Below the pieces are notes generated by a model. That model had not been told where the DNA came from, did no database searches, and saw only the letters and a list, made by a program, of their open reading frames with translations. Source: JANMDR01 sp031409495 (GTDB lineage: Bacteria; Pseudomonadota; Gammaproteobacteria; Burkholderiales; Usitatibacteraceae). From it: a stretch of 64,000 bases of DNA. Of this stretch, positions 54,697-62,374 are shown in pieces. The DNA is taken from the NCBI GenBank assembly GCA_031409495.1, contig JANNXI010000022.1:1-64000 (forward strand), in the 5' to 3' direction. Both the position numbers and the translations under genes were made by a program. Position 1 is the stretch's first letter, and the number at the start of each line of letters is the position of its first letter.

Positions 54697-54704
54697 ACGC
54701 TATG

Positions 54705-54902
54705 CTAAGCAGGTACCGGATGGAAGCCTGCGGCACTAATGGCGGCAATCACGGCACTAGCGTCGCTATTTGTTTCCACATTCACGCGCTTGGTGGCAAC
54801 GTCCGCAGTAACGATGGCTGCTGCATCGATATTTTTTACCACGCGGCTAATGCTGGCCACGCAACCGCCACAGGTCATGTCATCAATAGTTAAGGTGATC
54901 AT
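54705..54902 (-). CDS. CopZ-like copper chaperone (HMA domain)
   Basis: 65-residue single heavy-metal-associated domain with the metal site MTCGGC (about 9-14), betaalphabeta pattern throughout and a C-terminal FHPVPA. Precedes copA by eight bases, so it likely delivers copper to the pump. No CueR-like regulator or copper-response operator was seen in the upstream gap. Confidence 0.93.
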   Translation of the reverse strand: MITLTIDDMTCGGCVASISRVVKNIDAAAIVTADVATKRVNVETNSDASAVIAAISAAGFHPVPA

Positions 54903-55367
54903 TTTTTTGGAATCCTTATAAGCGTAGATAATATTAGGTAGATTACGCTCATTATTTAGATTACAAGAGCGATAGCGATGGTTAAAGAGCCAAAAAAGAA
55001 TAGGCTGAAAACAGCCTAAATACGGGCATCTTCAGCCATCTCTAAATCAAGCCACTTTTGGCTTAACGCTCTTTCACAAAAATAGCGGTCGGCCGCTCAG
55101 CCGCGCGGGCGTGGAAAGGTGCTGTAGCGCGACACGCAAGCCGTCAATTCCTTGTACCAATAAAGCAATGGGTAAAATCAGCTTTGCTGTTGCGTCACGT
55201 AAATAGGGCTTCTTCAAGACTTGCAGCGTCTTCACATTCAGCATCAGTGGCGCTAAATAACTGGGGAAGTGTAACAATGATTTCGCTTTTTTCAACTGCG
55301 TAGCGGCTGCATAGCACACCCCCTTTTTCCTTGCTAATTGTAATACCGTAAGGAAGGGGTTTCTTAT
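54903..55367. other. Gap of about 465 bases with a REP copy and a weak open frame
   Basis: Contains a REP palindrome at 55002-55038. The minus strand has a 81-codon frame at 55074-55319 (LKKAKSLLHFPSYLAPLM and KLILPIALLVQGIDGLRV), GTG start, with no recognised domain. Near 55195-55222 the sequence AAATAGGGCTTCTTCAAGA resembles one REP arm. No firm gene. Confidence 0.35.
55002..55038. repeat. REP-like palindrome
   Basis: AGGCTGAAAACAGCCTAAAT and ACGGGCATCTTCAGCCA, in the region upstream of the CopZ-like gene. Confidence 0.75.
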
Positions 55368-56210
55368 TTACTTATCCCAAGTGACCAATCCTGAAGACGC
55401 CGTGATTAAAATCACCGCGCCGAACGCAATGCGGTACCAAGCAAAAACCGTGAAATCATGGGTGGAAATATAACGTAACAACCAGCGCACACAGACAAAG
55501 GCCGAAATAAATGCGGTAATAAAACCAACGCTAAACACCGGTAAATCAACCATCGTCAGCTGGTTTCGCGCTTTCCAAAGTGCATAGACGCTCGCGCCCA
55601 CAAGGGTGGGAATCGCTAAAAAAAATGTAAACTCAGTAGCGCATTTGCGCGATAGACCCAAGAACATGCCGCCAATAATTGTGGCGCCGGAGCGCGAAGT
55701 GCCGGGTATAAGCGCAGCGCATTGGGTTAGGCCGACCTTTAGCGCGTCGCGCCAGGTCAGGTCGTCCACCGATTCAATGAGCCTAATATTGCTTTGCGCA
55801 ACGCGTTTTTTATACCAGCGCTCGGCGAATAAAATGATTACGCCGCCAATCACAAACGCCAGCGCTACCGGAACAGGCTTAAACAGCATCGCTTGAATTG
55901 ACTCATGCAACAGCAACGCCATGACCATAAACGGCAGGAAAGCAATGGTCACGTTAAGCGCAAAGCGTTGCGCTTTACGCTCGTTAAAAATACCGCCGAC
56001 GGTATCGAGCAAGCGTTGCCGATACTCCCAACACAGCGCTAAAATTGCCCCGCTTTGAATCGCAATTTCAAACACTTTGGCGTTAGCGTAATTGAAATTA
56101 AGCAAATCACCCGCAACAATTAAATGTCCCGTTGAAGAAATAGGTAAAAATTCCGTCAGTCCCTCAACAATGCCCATTAAGGCTGCCTTTAGCAGCAATA
56201 AAATATCCAC
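55368..56210 (-). CDS. uppP: Undecaprenyl-diphosphatase UppP (BacA)
   Basis: Dephosphorylates undecaprenyl diphosphate in the membrane to recycle the peptidoglycan lipid carrier. 280 residues with about eight membrane segments. Signatures are GIVEGLTEFLPISSTGHLI (about 13-32) and ALIPGTSRSGATIIGGM (about 160-178). GTG start at 56210 four bases after the DUF1439 gene, so these two are co-transcribed. Confidence 0.96.
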   Translation of the reverse strand: MDILLLLKAALMGIVEGLTEFLPISSTGHLIVAGDLLNFNYANAKVFEIAIQSGAILALCWEYRQRLLDTVGGIFNERKAQRFALNVTIAFLPFMVMALLLHESIQAMLFKPVPVALAFVIGGVIILFAERWYKKRVAQSNIRLIESVDDLTWRDALKVGLTQCAALIPGTSRSGATIIGGMFLGLSRKCATEFTFFLAIPTLVGASVYALWKARNQLTMVDLPVFSVGFITAFISAFVCVRWLLRYISTHDFTVFAWYRIAFGAVILITASSGLVTWDK

Positions 56211-56213
56211 GGA

Positions 56214-56762
56214 TTACTTCAATATCAACACAAGCGCGTTATTGCGTACGACCACACGCTGTGGTTCGTAATTGATGCCGTATTTGGTAAAGTCTTCCGG
56301 CTTAAAAGTATGTAGCGGTTTATCTTCAAACAGCTCGCGGGCCACAGCCGAAGCGGCTTTAGCCACGCCAGCAGACAAGGCGTCTGGCATATTGTCCATT
56401 GCTACAGATTCAATTTTTGCGTCGCGCAAAAAGATTGATTTAGAGGCCGGCACGTAATCTGGCCGCCCGGAAAACCCTAATTTTCCTTGAATAATTTTAG
56501 TGCTTAAGGGCAAGCGCACGGATACATCCACATCTGCATTGATGCGCCCCCCCACTTCTACCAAACGCACCTTTGGCGCAGTCAAAGTTACTTCCAACAG
56601 CCCTGCAATGTTCTTTTCAATCGGAAACCGCTTAGCTACTTTTTCGTTAAGCTCAGCCGCACTAAGTTTTACTTCGCCGGAAAGGATGGGAATTTGGGAG
56701 CAGGCGGTTAGGGTGAGGGCCGCGGCGAAGAGAAAGACAACTTTTTTAGTGAGGGTTTTCAT
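56214..56762 (-). CDS. DUF1439 (YceB-like) lipoprotein
   Basis: 182 residues from the ATG at 56762 (MKTLTKKVVFLFAAALTLTA, lipobox LTAC; an upstream start at 56798 would add 12 residues before the signal). DUF1439 beta-barrel-like fold with ELNEKVAKRFPIEKNI, GRINADVDVSVRLP and FKPEDFTKYGI. Such YceB-type lipoproteins bind lipid-like ligands; role unknown. First gene of a pair with uppP. Confidence 0.88.
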   Translation of the reverse strand: MKTLTKKVVFLFAAALTLTACSQIPILSGEVKLSAAELNEKVAKRFPIEKNIAGLLEVTLTAPKVRLVEVGGRINADVDVSVRLPLSTKIIQGKLGFSGRPDYVPASKSIFLRDAKIESVAMDNMPDALSAGVAKAASAVARELFEDKPLHTFKPEDFTKYGINYEPQRVVVRNNALVLILK

Positions 56763-57021
56763 AGATTCGATTAGAGACGATGTTAGACAACCGGACATAC
56801 ATCATTATCTCTGATAACCGTGGAAAAGATATGACTAGGTTGGTCAAAACTAAATGTTAAAACATAGACAAATGCAAATGCAGCAACGATTCAAACAAAA
56901 TATCCTACAAAGGGATTACCTTCGGCTCGCACGTGCATTCAGGGGTTACCCTTTGATTTACTGCATTGTTAATGTAGCAGCGCATTAACGAAAAGCATAA
57001 TCATACTGTCGTTTCCTTCAA

Positions 57022-58847
57022 CCTAGATTCGGCAGTTAAACTTTAATTTTCCGCATTTTCCGGTCGTCAAATCATCAATAACGCCTGTGGTTTCGGTGCG
57101 GTCATCATAAAATGTCCGAATGCGCGCTGCATGATGGCGCGCCATCTTTGTGCATCTGTTAACTGCTCCGCAGTCGTCTTTAGTTGTCGCAAGAATGCTG
57201 CTAAATTGGTCAGCACCGTCTGTATCTTCTCTTGTTTCGCATGTGTGCTGGTGATGATTAAAGTGGTCTGCCCGGCGTGCTTTGTTTGTACCGCTGTAGC
57301 GTGTAATAGCAATGGGCGGCTGGTGATGGCTTCAAAGTGTTTTTGCGGTTGCGCTGTTCGCACAAATAGCGTCCACCAGTTATAAATCAATGCCACCATC
57401 CGCGCGATGATGCGGCAGCGTTTTATGTCTGAGGTGGTGTAGCCGCCCCAGCCCCATTGATTCTTTAATTCATCGAAATTGTTCTCCACATCGGCCCGGT
57501 CGCGATACAGTTGCGCCAGCGCTGGAATGTCGTAATCGGTGGAAGTGATGAGTACCGCATATTCATAGCGTGCAGCCGGGCTACCGTCTTCAAGGAAAGC
57601 AAACTGTTGTTGTGCGGCAACTTTACCGCGAGCCGTGCTGCTTGCATTTTTCTTGTTAGCCTTTGTGGCTTTAGCGGCTTTAGCGGCTTTAGAAGTTTTG
57701 GTGGCTTTAATAGCCTGCTGCGTACTGTTGGCAGTAGTAGTAGCACCTATTGGCTTGCTCAAGTTTTTATCTGCACCCACAAGAACAGTGGCTTCGCCTT
57801 GAAGGTCGGTAATCAGGGCGGTTTCAGAGCGCTTGCGACGCAGCACCACGACCCGTCGCTGCTTGCTCCAACCCGCGAGCATGAGCGTGCTTTCGGCACC
57901 CTCCCAGCCTTGACCAGCATCTGTCCACGCGCCTGTTTGAAATAGCTTGTCGATAAGCGATTGAACCTTGGAGGTAAGCCGTATTTTAGTCAGATAGTGC
58001 TGCCCAAGCGCTTCGGCTTTGGCCATGACAGGTTCGTTGCCAAAGGCCACATCACCACGTAGCAAGGTGGGGCGTTGGACTGCGGGTAGGCCTTCGATAA
58101 GACTCCATATCAGCCCCATGCTATGAGATGGTGCGCTTTGATTGCCGGCCAGCACGTCAACATGGATGGCAAGCCTAGTGTTGGCCATGAAGCCTGAGTG
58201 ATAGCTGTGCGATGGGCGGCCGGGTTTGGTGGGGTTGTAGCCAGCAACAGCGCCTTCTTGCTCGCCGTACAAACACTTCACGGTGGCGTCTAGATCAAGG
58301 ATCCAAGGTGCGGTTAACAGTGGTGCTGTGGTCTTGGCTAAATGACGGTCTAGCCACGCTATGGCTGCGGTTTCGTCCATCATTTTGAGCGCACGGCGGG
58401 CAGCGTCTTCGGAGACGAATTTATTGATACCAAGAAGGGCTGGATGCACACCGTCGCAGCGCATCGCAGATATATGGGCGTAGCGTTGATGGCCGCCTAA
58501 TATGGACACCATGAGGGTGGCCAAGACGGCGCGGACGCTGGAGCCGTTGTTGCTGTTGTACTTGAGCCGACAATCTGCCACGAATGCATCAAATGCGCCG
58601 ATGGTGTTGAGCCAGTCGATGAAAAAGGGAGAGGGTGTCCAAGCGGAGTTACCGTGGCCGCGGGATCCCATTCAACGTGAATGCGACCGCCAAATGTGTC
58701 AAGGGCTATCGGTTCCGTTTTTACACGCAACGGCTTACTATTAGACTCACCCATTGGGTGTCTCCCTAGAATGCTTAAAATAGCTTGGAAATGCCCGTAT
58801 TACAGGTTTCTACCGCTTTATAGCGGGGTTTAACTGCCGTTTATAGG
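57022..58847 (-). mobile_element. Complete IS1380-family insertion sequence with target duplication
   Basis: Terminal inverted repeats CCTAGATTCGGCAGTTAAAC at 57022-57041 and CCTATAAACGGCAGTTAAAC (read inward) at 58828-58847, 17 of 20 identical. Directly outside both ends is TTCAA (57017-57021 and 58848-58852), the 5-bp target duplication. The single gene inside is an IS1380-type transposase. The element is about 1826 bp. Intact ends and duplication suggest recent insertion into the gap beyond the DUF1439 gene. Confidence 0.92.
57067..58754 (-). CDS. IS1380-family transposase, split by a -1 frameshift
   Basis: The natural N-terminus MGESNSKPLRVKTEPIAL, with the family pattern HVEWDPAATVTPLGH, starts at 58754 in one frame. 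From about 58636 the protein continues in the -1 frame as PFFIDWLNTIGAFDAFVADC. The switch falls at C_CCT_TTT, a canonical slippery heptamer; one more T would also fuse the frames. The DDE catalytic core is visible: LDLDATVK, LRGDVAFGNE, RADVENNFDELKNQWGW. A Lys/Ala/Thr-rich stretch (about 305-345) with repeats of KAAKATKANKK is an unusual insertion. The ATG at 58671 would give only a truncated form. Confidence 0.85.
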
Positions 58848-58852
58848 TTCAA

Positions 58853-59143
58853 TTGATTCCGCTCCTTGCTCAAATGCGCCAGCGTCTACGGCCTTACAAA
58901 ATATGCAATATTGTGACCACAAGCACAGGCTTGGATGACGATTTTTATCACTGGCATAAATAATTGACACACGATTGAAGCGAATATGGAATGAGACAAC
59001 ATCGACGTAAAAACAAAATATAGAATTTTGTAGTTCTGATTAGATAACCCAAAACAACAACGGCAGCGCTTCATCAAGAAAGGCTGCCGTTGGTTATATT
59101 GCTTGACCGATTACGCTAATACACTGATTGCGTAAGTAGTTTT
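58853..59143. other. Gap between IS and beta-helix gene; terminator only
   Basis: The only supported feature is the hairpin at 59058-59092. A 63-codon minus-strand frame at 58886-59077 overlaps it and is probably not a gene. Confidence 0.5.
59058..59092 (-). terminator. Terminator of the beta-helix protein gene
   Basis: CAACGGCAGC at 59058-59067 pairs with GCTGCCGTTG at 59083-59092. Read on the minus strand the stem is followed by TTGTTTT. It lies 52 bases past the stop of the gene at 59144. Confidence 0.75.
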
Positions 59144-62131
59144 TTACCTCGGCGGCGGCGGTAGCACATACGCTTCCACTCCCGGTGGCAATCCTGCTAC
59201 ACCTGCTGCTTGCCAGCCACGCTCTGTTGTGAGAACAATGAACTCGTTAGCATCTACCGTCCACAAATACTTATTAAGCGGTGGAGAGAACATGCGGTAC
59301 AGCGGCACCGTACCGGAAACTTGGGACGGAAAGATGTAGCCATCCACGCCTTCTTGCTGCCACGTTGCAGTATCTGCGCGCTTTTCTAAGTAATCATTAC
59401 GGGTGATAGTCCAATAGTGATTTACGGTTGTTTTGTTTAACAAGCGATAGTAGGGTTGTAGCTTTAAGCCGTTTATGGTTGCTGGCCCAGAATGAGTTTT
59501 CATGGCGAAGGTGGGGGCAGGGAAATCGTCTGCCCAGCGATCCGTGATTACGCGGAGTACGTCATATTCGTTACGATCGCTAGTGTACAAATGCGCGTTG
59601 GTGATTTTATTGAATAAGCGATAGCGTTGCTGCTCTACACCCGTATCGGTGCGATAAACGATATTCATAAACGGGCTATTGACAACGCTAATTGTCGCGC
59701 CAACAGCGTTTTTGTACGTTACGCGCACGACGCTATCGCTTTGGGCTACTTCACGCACAAACCACGCGTAGCTGCCGCGGTCAGGTAGGTTTTGGATAAT
59801 GTTGCGGTAGGCAGCGCCGTCCCAGAATGAGAGATCTACCGTAGTGCTGCCAACGACGGAATTCCACCTTACATCGTGTACATAGCCGATGCGAATGTTT
59901 TGGCTACTGACTACGGAGGTAACAGCCCCCGTTGTGGTGCGAATGGAGAAGTAGCCATCGGTGCCGTCTTGGCCTGTAGCGCTTGCGATACGAATGCGTG
60001 CGGTATTGGTGCTAACGCCTGCGGGGAGCGTCACATCGGCAAAAGAAGCTGTGACATTGGACGCAAGCAAGGTTTCGCCACCGCCAGAGTGGCTTAAGAA
60101 TACGCTTACAGCGGCGTTCGGATCAGTTTTACGCCACAAAACGCGCAATGTTGTACCTGCGTCGCCTTGATGGCCATTGTGGGGAGCAACTAAAATTAGG
60201 CTGTTGTTGGCGATGGTGAAGGGTTGCGAGTAGCGAAATACGCCGGTAGCCGCGCCGCCGCTGGTTAAGCATTCAACACCAGCTATGTAGTTACTTGCTG
60301 GCGGCAATGATGGCACATCCCAAATATGGTAGCCGGTGTTAGGTACTTTGGCGGCTAGCAGGATGGCGGTTGGACCACCGGCATTGTAGATGATATTTAC
60401 AAAGGTACAGGCATCAGAGTGCCATTCTATCCGCGCACGACGGCCTGCTGCAATAATCGCGCCGGCGGCTGGAAATTTAATAGTGGCATCGTAGGCACGG
60501 CCAAAGGTTTCAGAATCATAAGTGAAACGGTCGATATTGTCGCCAATAGGGATCAGATTATTTGCAGCATCGAATACTGTGACACCGCGATAAGGGGTGC
60601 GGTTGGGGTCTGGGTTACCACTGGTAGCATGGCCGCCCCAATGATTTCCACCCACGGTTAAATTATCATCCAAAACTACACCGCTTGAGGTTCTGAGTTC
60701 AAAACGCTGGGTATTTAGGAATCGATTTCTAAAGTATTGCGTGTTTGAACTACCATCAAAATTAAATGCGGCATAGGTCGTATCAAATACAGTATTCGCA
60801 AATACGAGATTGTTTGGCGCGCGTCGAAAGGCTATGCCGCCTGTGCCATCTTTCCAAAAAAGCTTTGAACCCGCTTGGTTTATTGAAGAAATATGGTTGA
60901 AGGCGACTTCATTTTTGTTGCTATCTAACCCAAAAATACCGGGACCGGCCTCTTGATAAACTGCAATGTTGCGATGTATCGCGTTGAAACTTGGCGCGGG
61001 TGGCGCTGAGCTGTCAAAGCAAAATTCAGTGATTCCGTTTGTAACCTCGCTGGCTTTGGTCAAAATACCCGCTTGAAAGTTTTCAGTGACTGTGTTGCCC
61101 AGTATGTAATTATTGCTCGACGAATAAACTGCTAAACCCACTTCAGGCGCGCCACGCATAAAATTACCGGAAATATAATTGCCATTTGATCCGCAGTTTA
61201 TCCACATGCCTACACCATGAGTACGACCGGGCAAAATATTACTTGGTACAGTGGGCGAAAACCGAAAAGCGTCGGACACCATGTTGTTATGCACGACGGC
61301 GTTAAACGAGCTGTTGTTAGTTAGCGTAATGCCATCAGAAATATAGCCGCTAACGGTATTGCCCTCAACCCGCGAAAACTGCGTATTCTTTAAAACAATG
61401 CCCTCTAATTTAGCCTGATTGACAACGTTATTGAGCACCTGCGCGTAGGTAGTGTCGATAAACACAACAGGATGATTGTTGCGAACAAAGTTTGCGGTGG
61501 AGTTCATTAGCGTATTTCTGGTGCCACCTGCAATATTAAAATTACTTGCCGCGCCCTTATTTACGATAACACCGTCAATGACGCAATCTTCTACTAATTG
61601 CAGTAGCACGGCATGCTCATTATTGACATTATTACCGTCGGCATTAACGATTGAGTTACGAATTTGGATGTTTCTAATTGCTGTAGGCAGATCATTTGCA
61701 GGATCAAATACGGCAATACCACCACGCCCAGAATTTACTGTTACCCCCTCCAATACGGCGCCAGATGGATTAGAAATATTAGACGTATTATTAGCCAAAT
61801 AATTAATCGGTCGGAACTGCACAGCATATTCATAACCACCGTTAGAGCTCAAGATGGTGGCTGCCGCACCGCCGGTACCGCGGATAGTGATGTTTTTGGT
61901 AATCCAAAAAGCTTGGGCTAAAACTGGATTAGCAAGATAGGGCGTAGTTTGCGGCGTATACGTACCTGGCGCTAGTAAGATCGTGTCGCCAACGGCGGCC
62001 TGTTCTATCGCTAAATTGAGATTACCGCCGGGGGCAAGATTGATAATGGCGGCGAAAGATACGCTAGAAAACAGCAATGCGGTTGAGAAAACAGCAGCGA
62101 GGTTGGCGAATACATTAATGAAAGGCGTCAT
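59144..62131 (-). CDS. Secreted parallel beta-helix protein with C-terminal DUF5648 module
   Basis: 995 residues. Signal peptide 1-28 (TALLFSSVSFAA). Right-handed beta-helix (NosD/PbH1-type) about 30-490 with the repeated N-rich pattern (NVVNQAKLEGIVLKNTQFSR, GNTVSGYISDGITLTNNSSF). A middle region about 540-820 has two Ig- or fibronectin-like repeats (ARIEWHSDACTFVNIIY, LRVLWRKTDPNAAVSVFL). The C-terminal 150 residues carry three copies of the DUF5648 pattern, such as YRLFNKITNAHLYTSDRNEY. Likely a surface or secreted polysaccharide-active or binding protein. The same C-terminal module occurs in the S8 protease at 45596. Confidence 0.88.
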   Translation of the reverse strand: MTPFINVFANLAAVFSTALLFSSVSFAAIINLAPGGNLNLAIEQAAVGDTILLAPGTYTPQTTPYLANPVLAQAFWITKNITIRGTGGAAATILSSNGGYEYAVQFRPINYLANNTSNISNPSGAVLEGVTVNSGRGGIAVFDPANDLPTAIRNIQIRNSIVNADGNNVNNEHAVLLQLVEDCVIDGVIVNKGAASNFNIAGGTRNTLMNSTANFVRNNHPVVFIDTTYAQVLNNVVNQAKLEGIVLKNTQFSRVEGNTVSGYISDGITLTNNSSFNAVVHNNMVSDAFRFSPTVPSNILPGRTHGVGMWINCGSNGNYISGNFMRGAPEVGLAVYSSSNNYILGNTVTENFQAGILTKASEVTNGITEFCFDSSAPPAPSFNAIHRNIAVYQEAGPGIFGLDSNKNEVAFNHISSINQAGSKLFWKDGTGGIAFRRAPNNLVFANTVFDTTYAAFNFDGSSNTQYFRNRFLNTQRFELRTSSGVVLDDNLTVGGNHWGGHATSGNPDPNRTPYRGVTVFDAANNLIPIGDNIDRFTYDSETFGRAYDATIKFPAAGAIIAAGRRARIEWHSDACTFVNIIYNAGGPTAILLAAKVPNTGYHIWDVPSLPPASNYIAGVECLTSGGAATGVFRYSQPFTIANNSLILVAPHNGHQGDAGTTLRVLWRKTDPNAAVSVFLSHSGGGETLLASNVTASFADVTLPAGVSTNTARIRIASATGQDGTDGYFSIRTTTGAVTSVVSSQNIRIGYVHDVRWNSVVGSTTVDLSFWDGAAYRNIIQNLPDRGSYAWFVREVAQSDSVVRVTYKNAVGATISVVNSPFMNIVYRTDTGVEQQRYRLFNKITNAHLYTSDRNEYDVLRVITDRWADDFPAPTFAMKTHSGPATINGLKLQPYYRLLNKTTVNHYWTITRNDYLEKRADTATWQQEGVDGYIFPSQVSGTVPLYRMFSPPLNKYLWTVDANEFIVLTTERGWQAAGVAGLPPGVEAYVLPPPPR

Positions 62132-62318
62132 CTTGGCTCCAAATAATCAATATTGGTGAATATGGTAGCACTTGTATTGCGGCCGACCAAGCAGTTTTAG
62201 TTGTACGAACTACCTTGAACAGGGTAGGTGGCGATTAACAATGACTACTCGGTAACTAATCCCTGAAGCGCGTTTGAAACAATTAGCGTTGTGAAATTCT
62301 AACTCTTGTTTTTGACGC

Positions 62319-62352
62319 AAAAAAGCCCAAGTCGTCTGACTAGGGCCTTTTT
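62319..62352 (-). terminator. Terminator of the TonB-dependent receptor gene
   Basis: AAAAAAGCCC and GGGCCTTTTTT flank a 14-base loop. Read on the minus strand the stem ends in GGGCTTTTTTG, a good intrinsic terminator 22 bases after the receptor stop. It could also work in the other direction. Confidence 0.8.
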
Positions 62353-62374
62353 TACAGCTGAAACTTTTCGAACT

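Noticed and set aside
55074..55319. 81-codon minus-strand frame between copZ-like gene and uppP
   Set aside because: GTG start directly against a G-run, no recognised domain, and part of it looks like a REP arm. Mentioned in the gap entry only.
58760..58815. Additional REP-like palindrome inside the IS (TTGGAAATGCCCGTATTACA)
   Set aside because: Only part of one arm fits and it lies inside the element's own upstream region.
58886..59077. 63-codon minus-strand open frame
   Set aside because: It overlaps the terminator of the beta-helix gene, has no ribosome site, and the product resembles no family.
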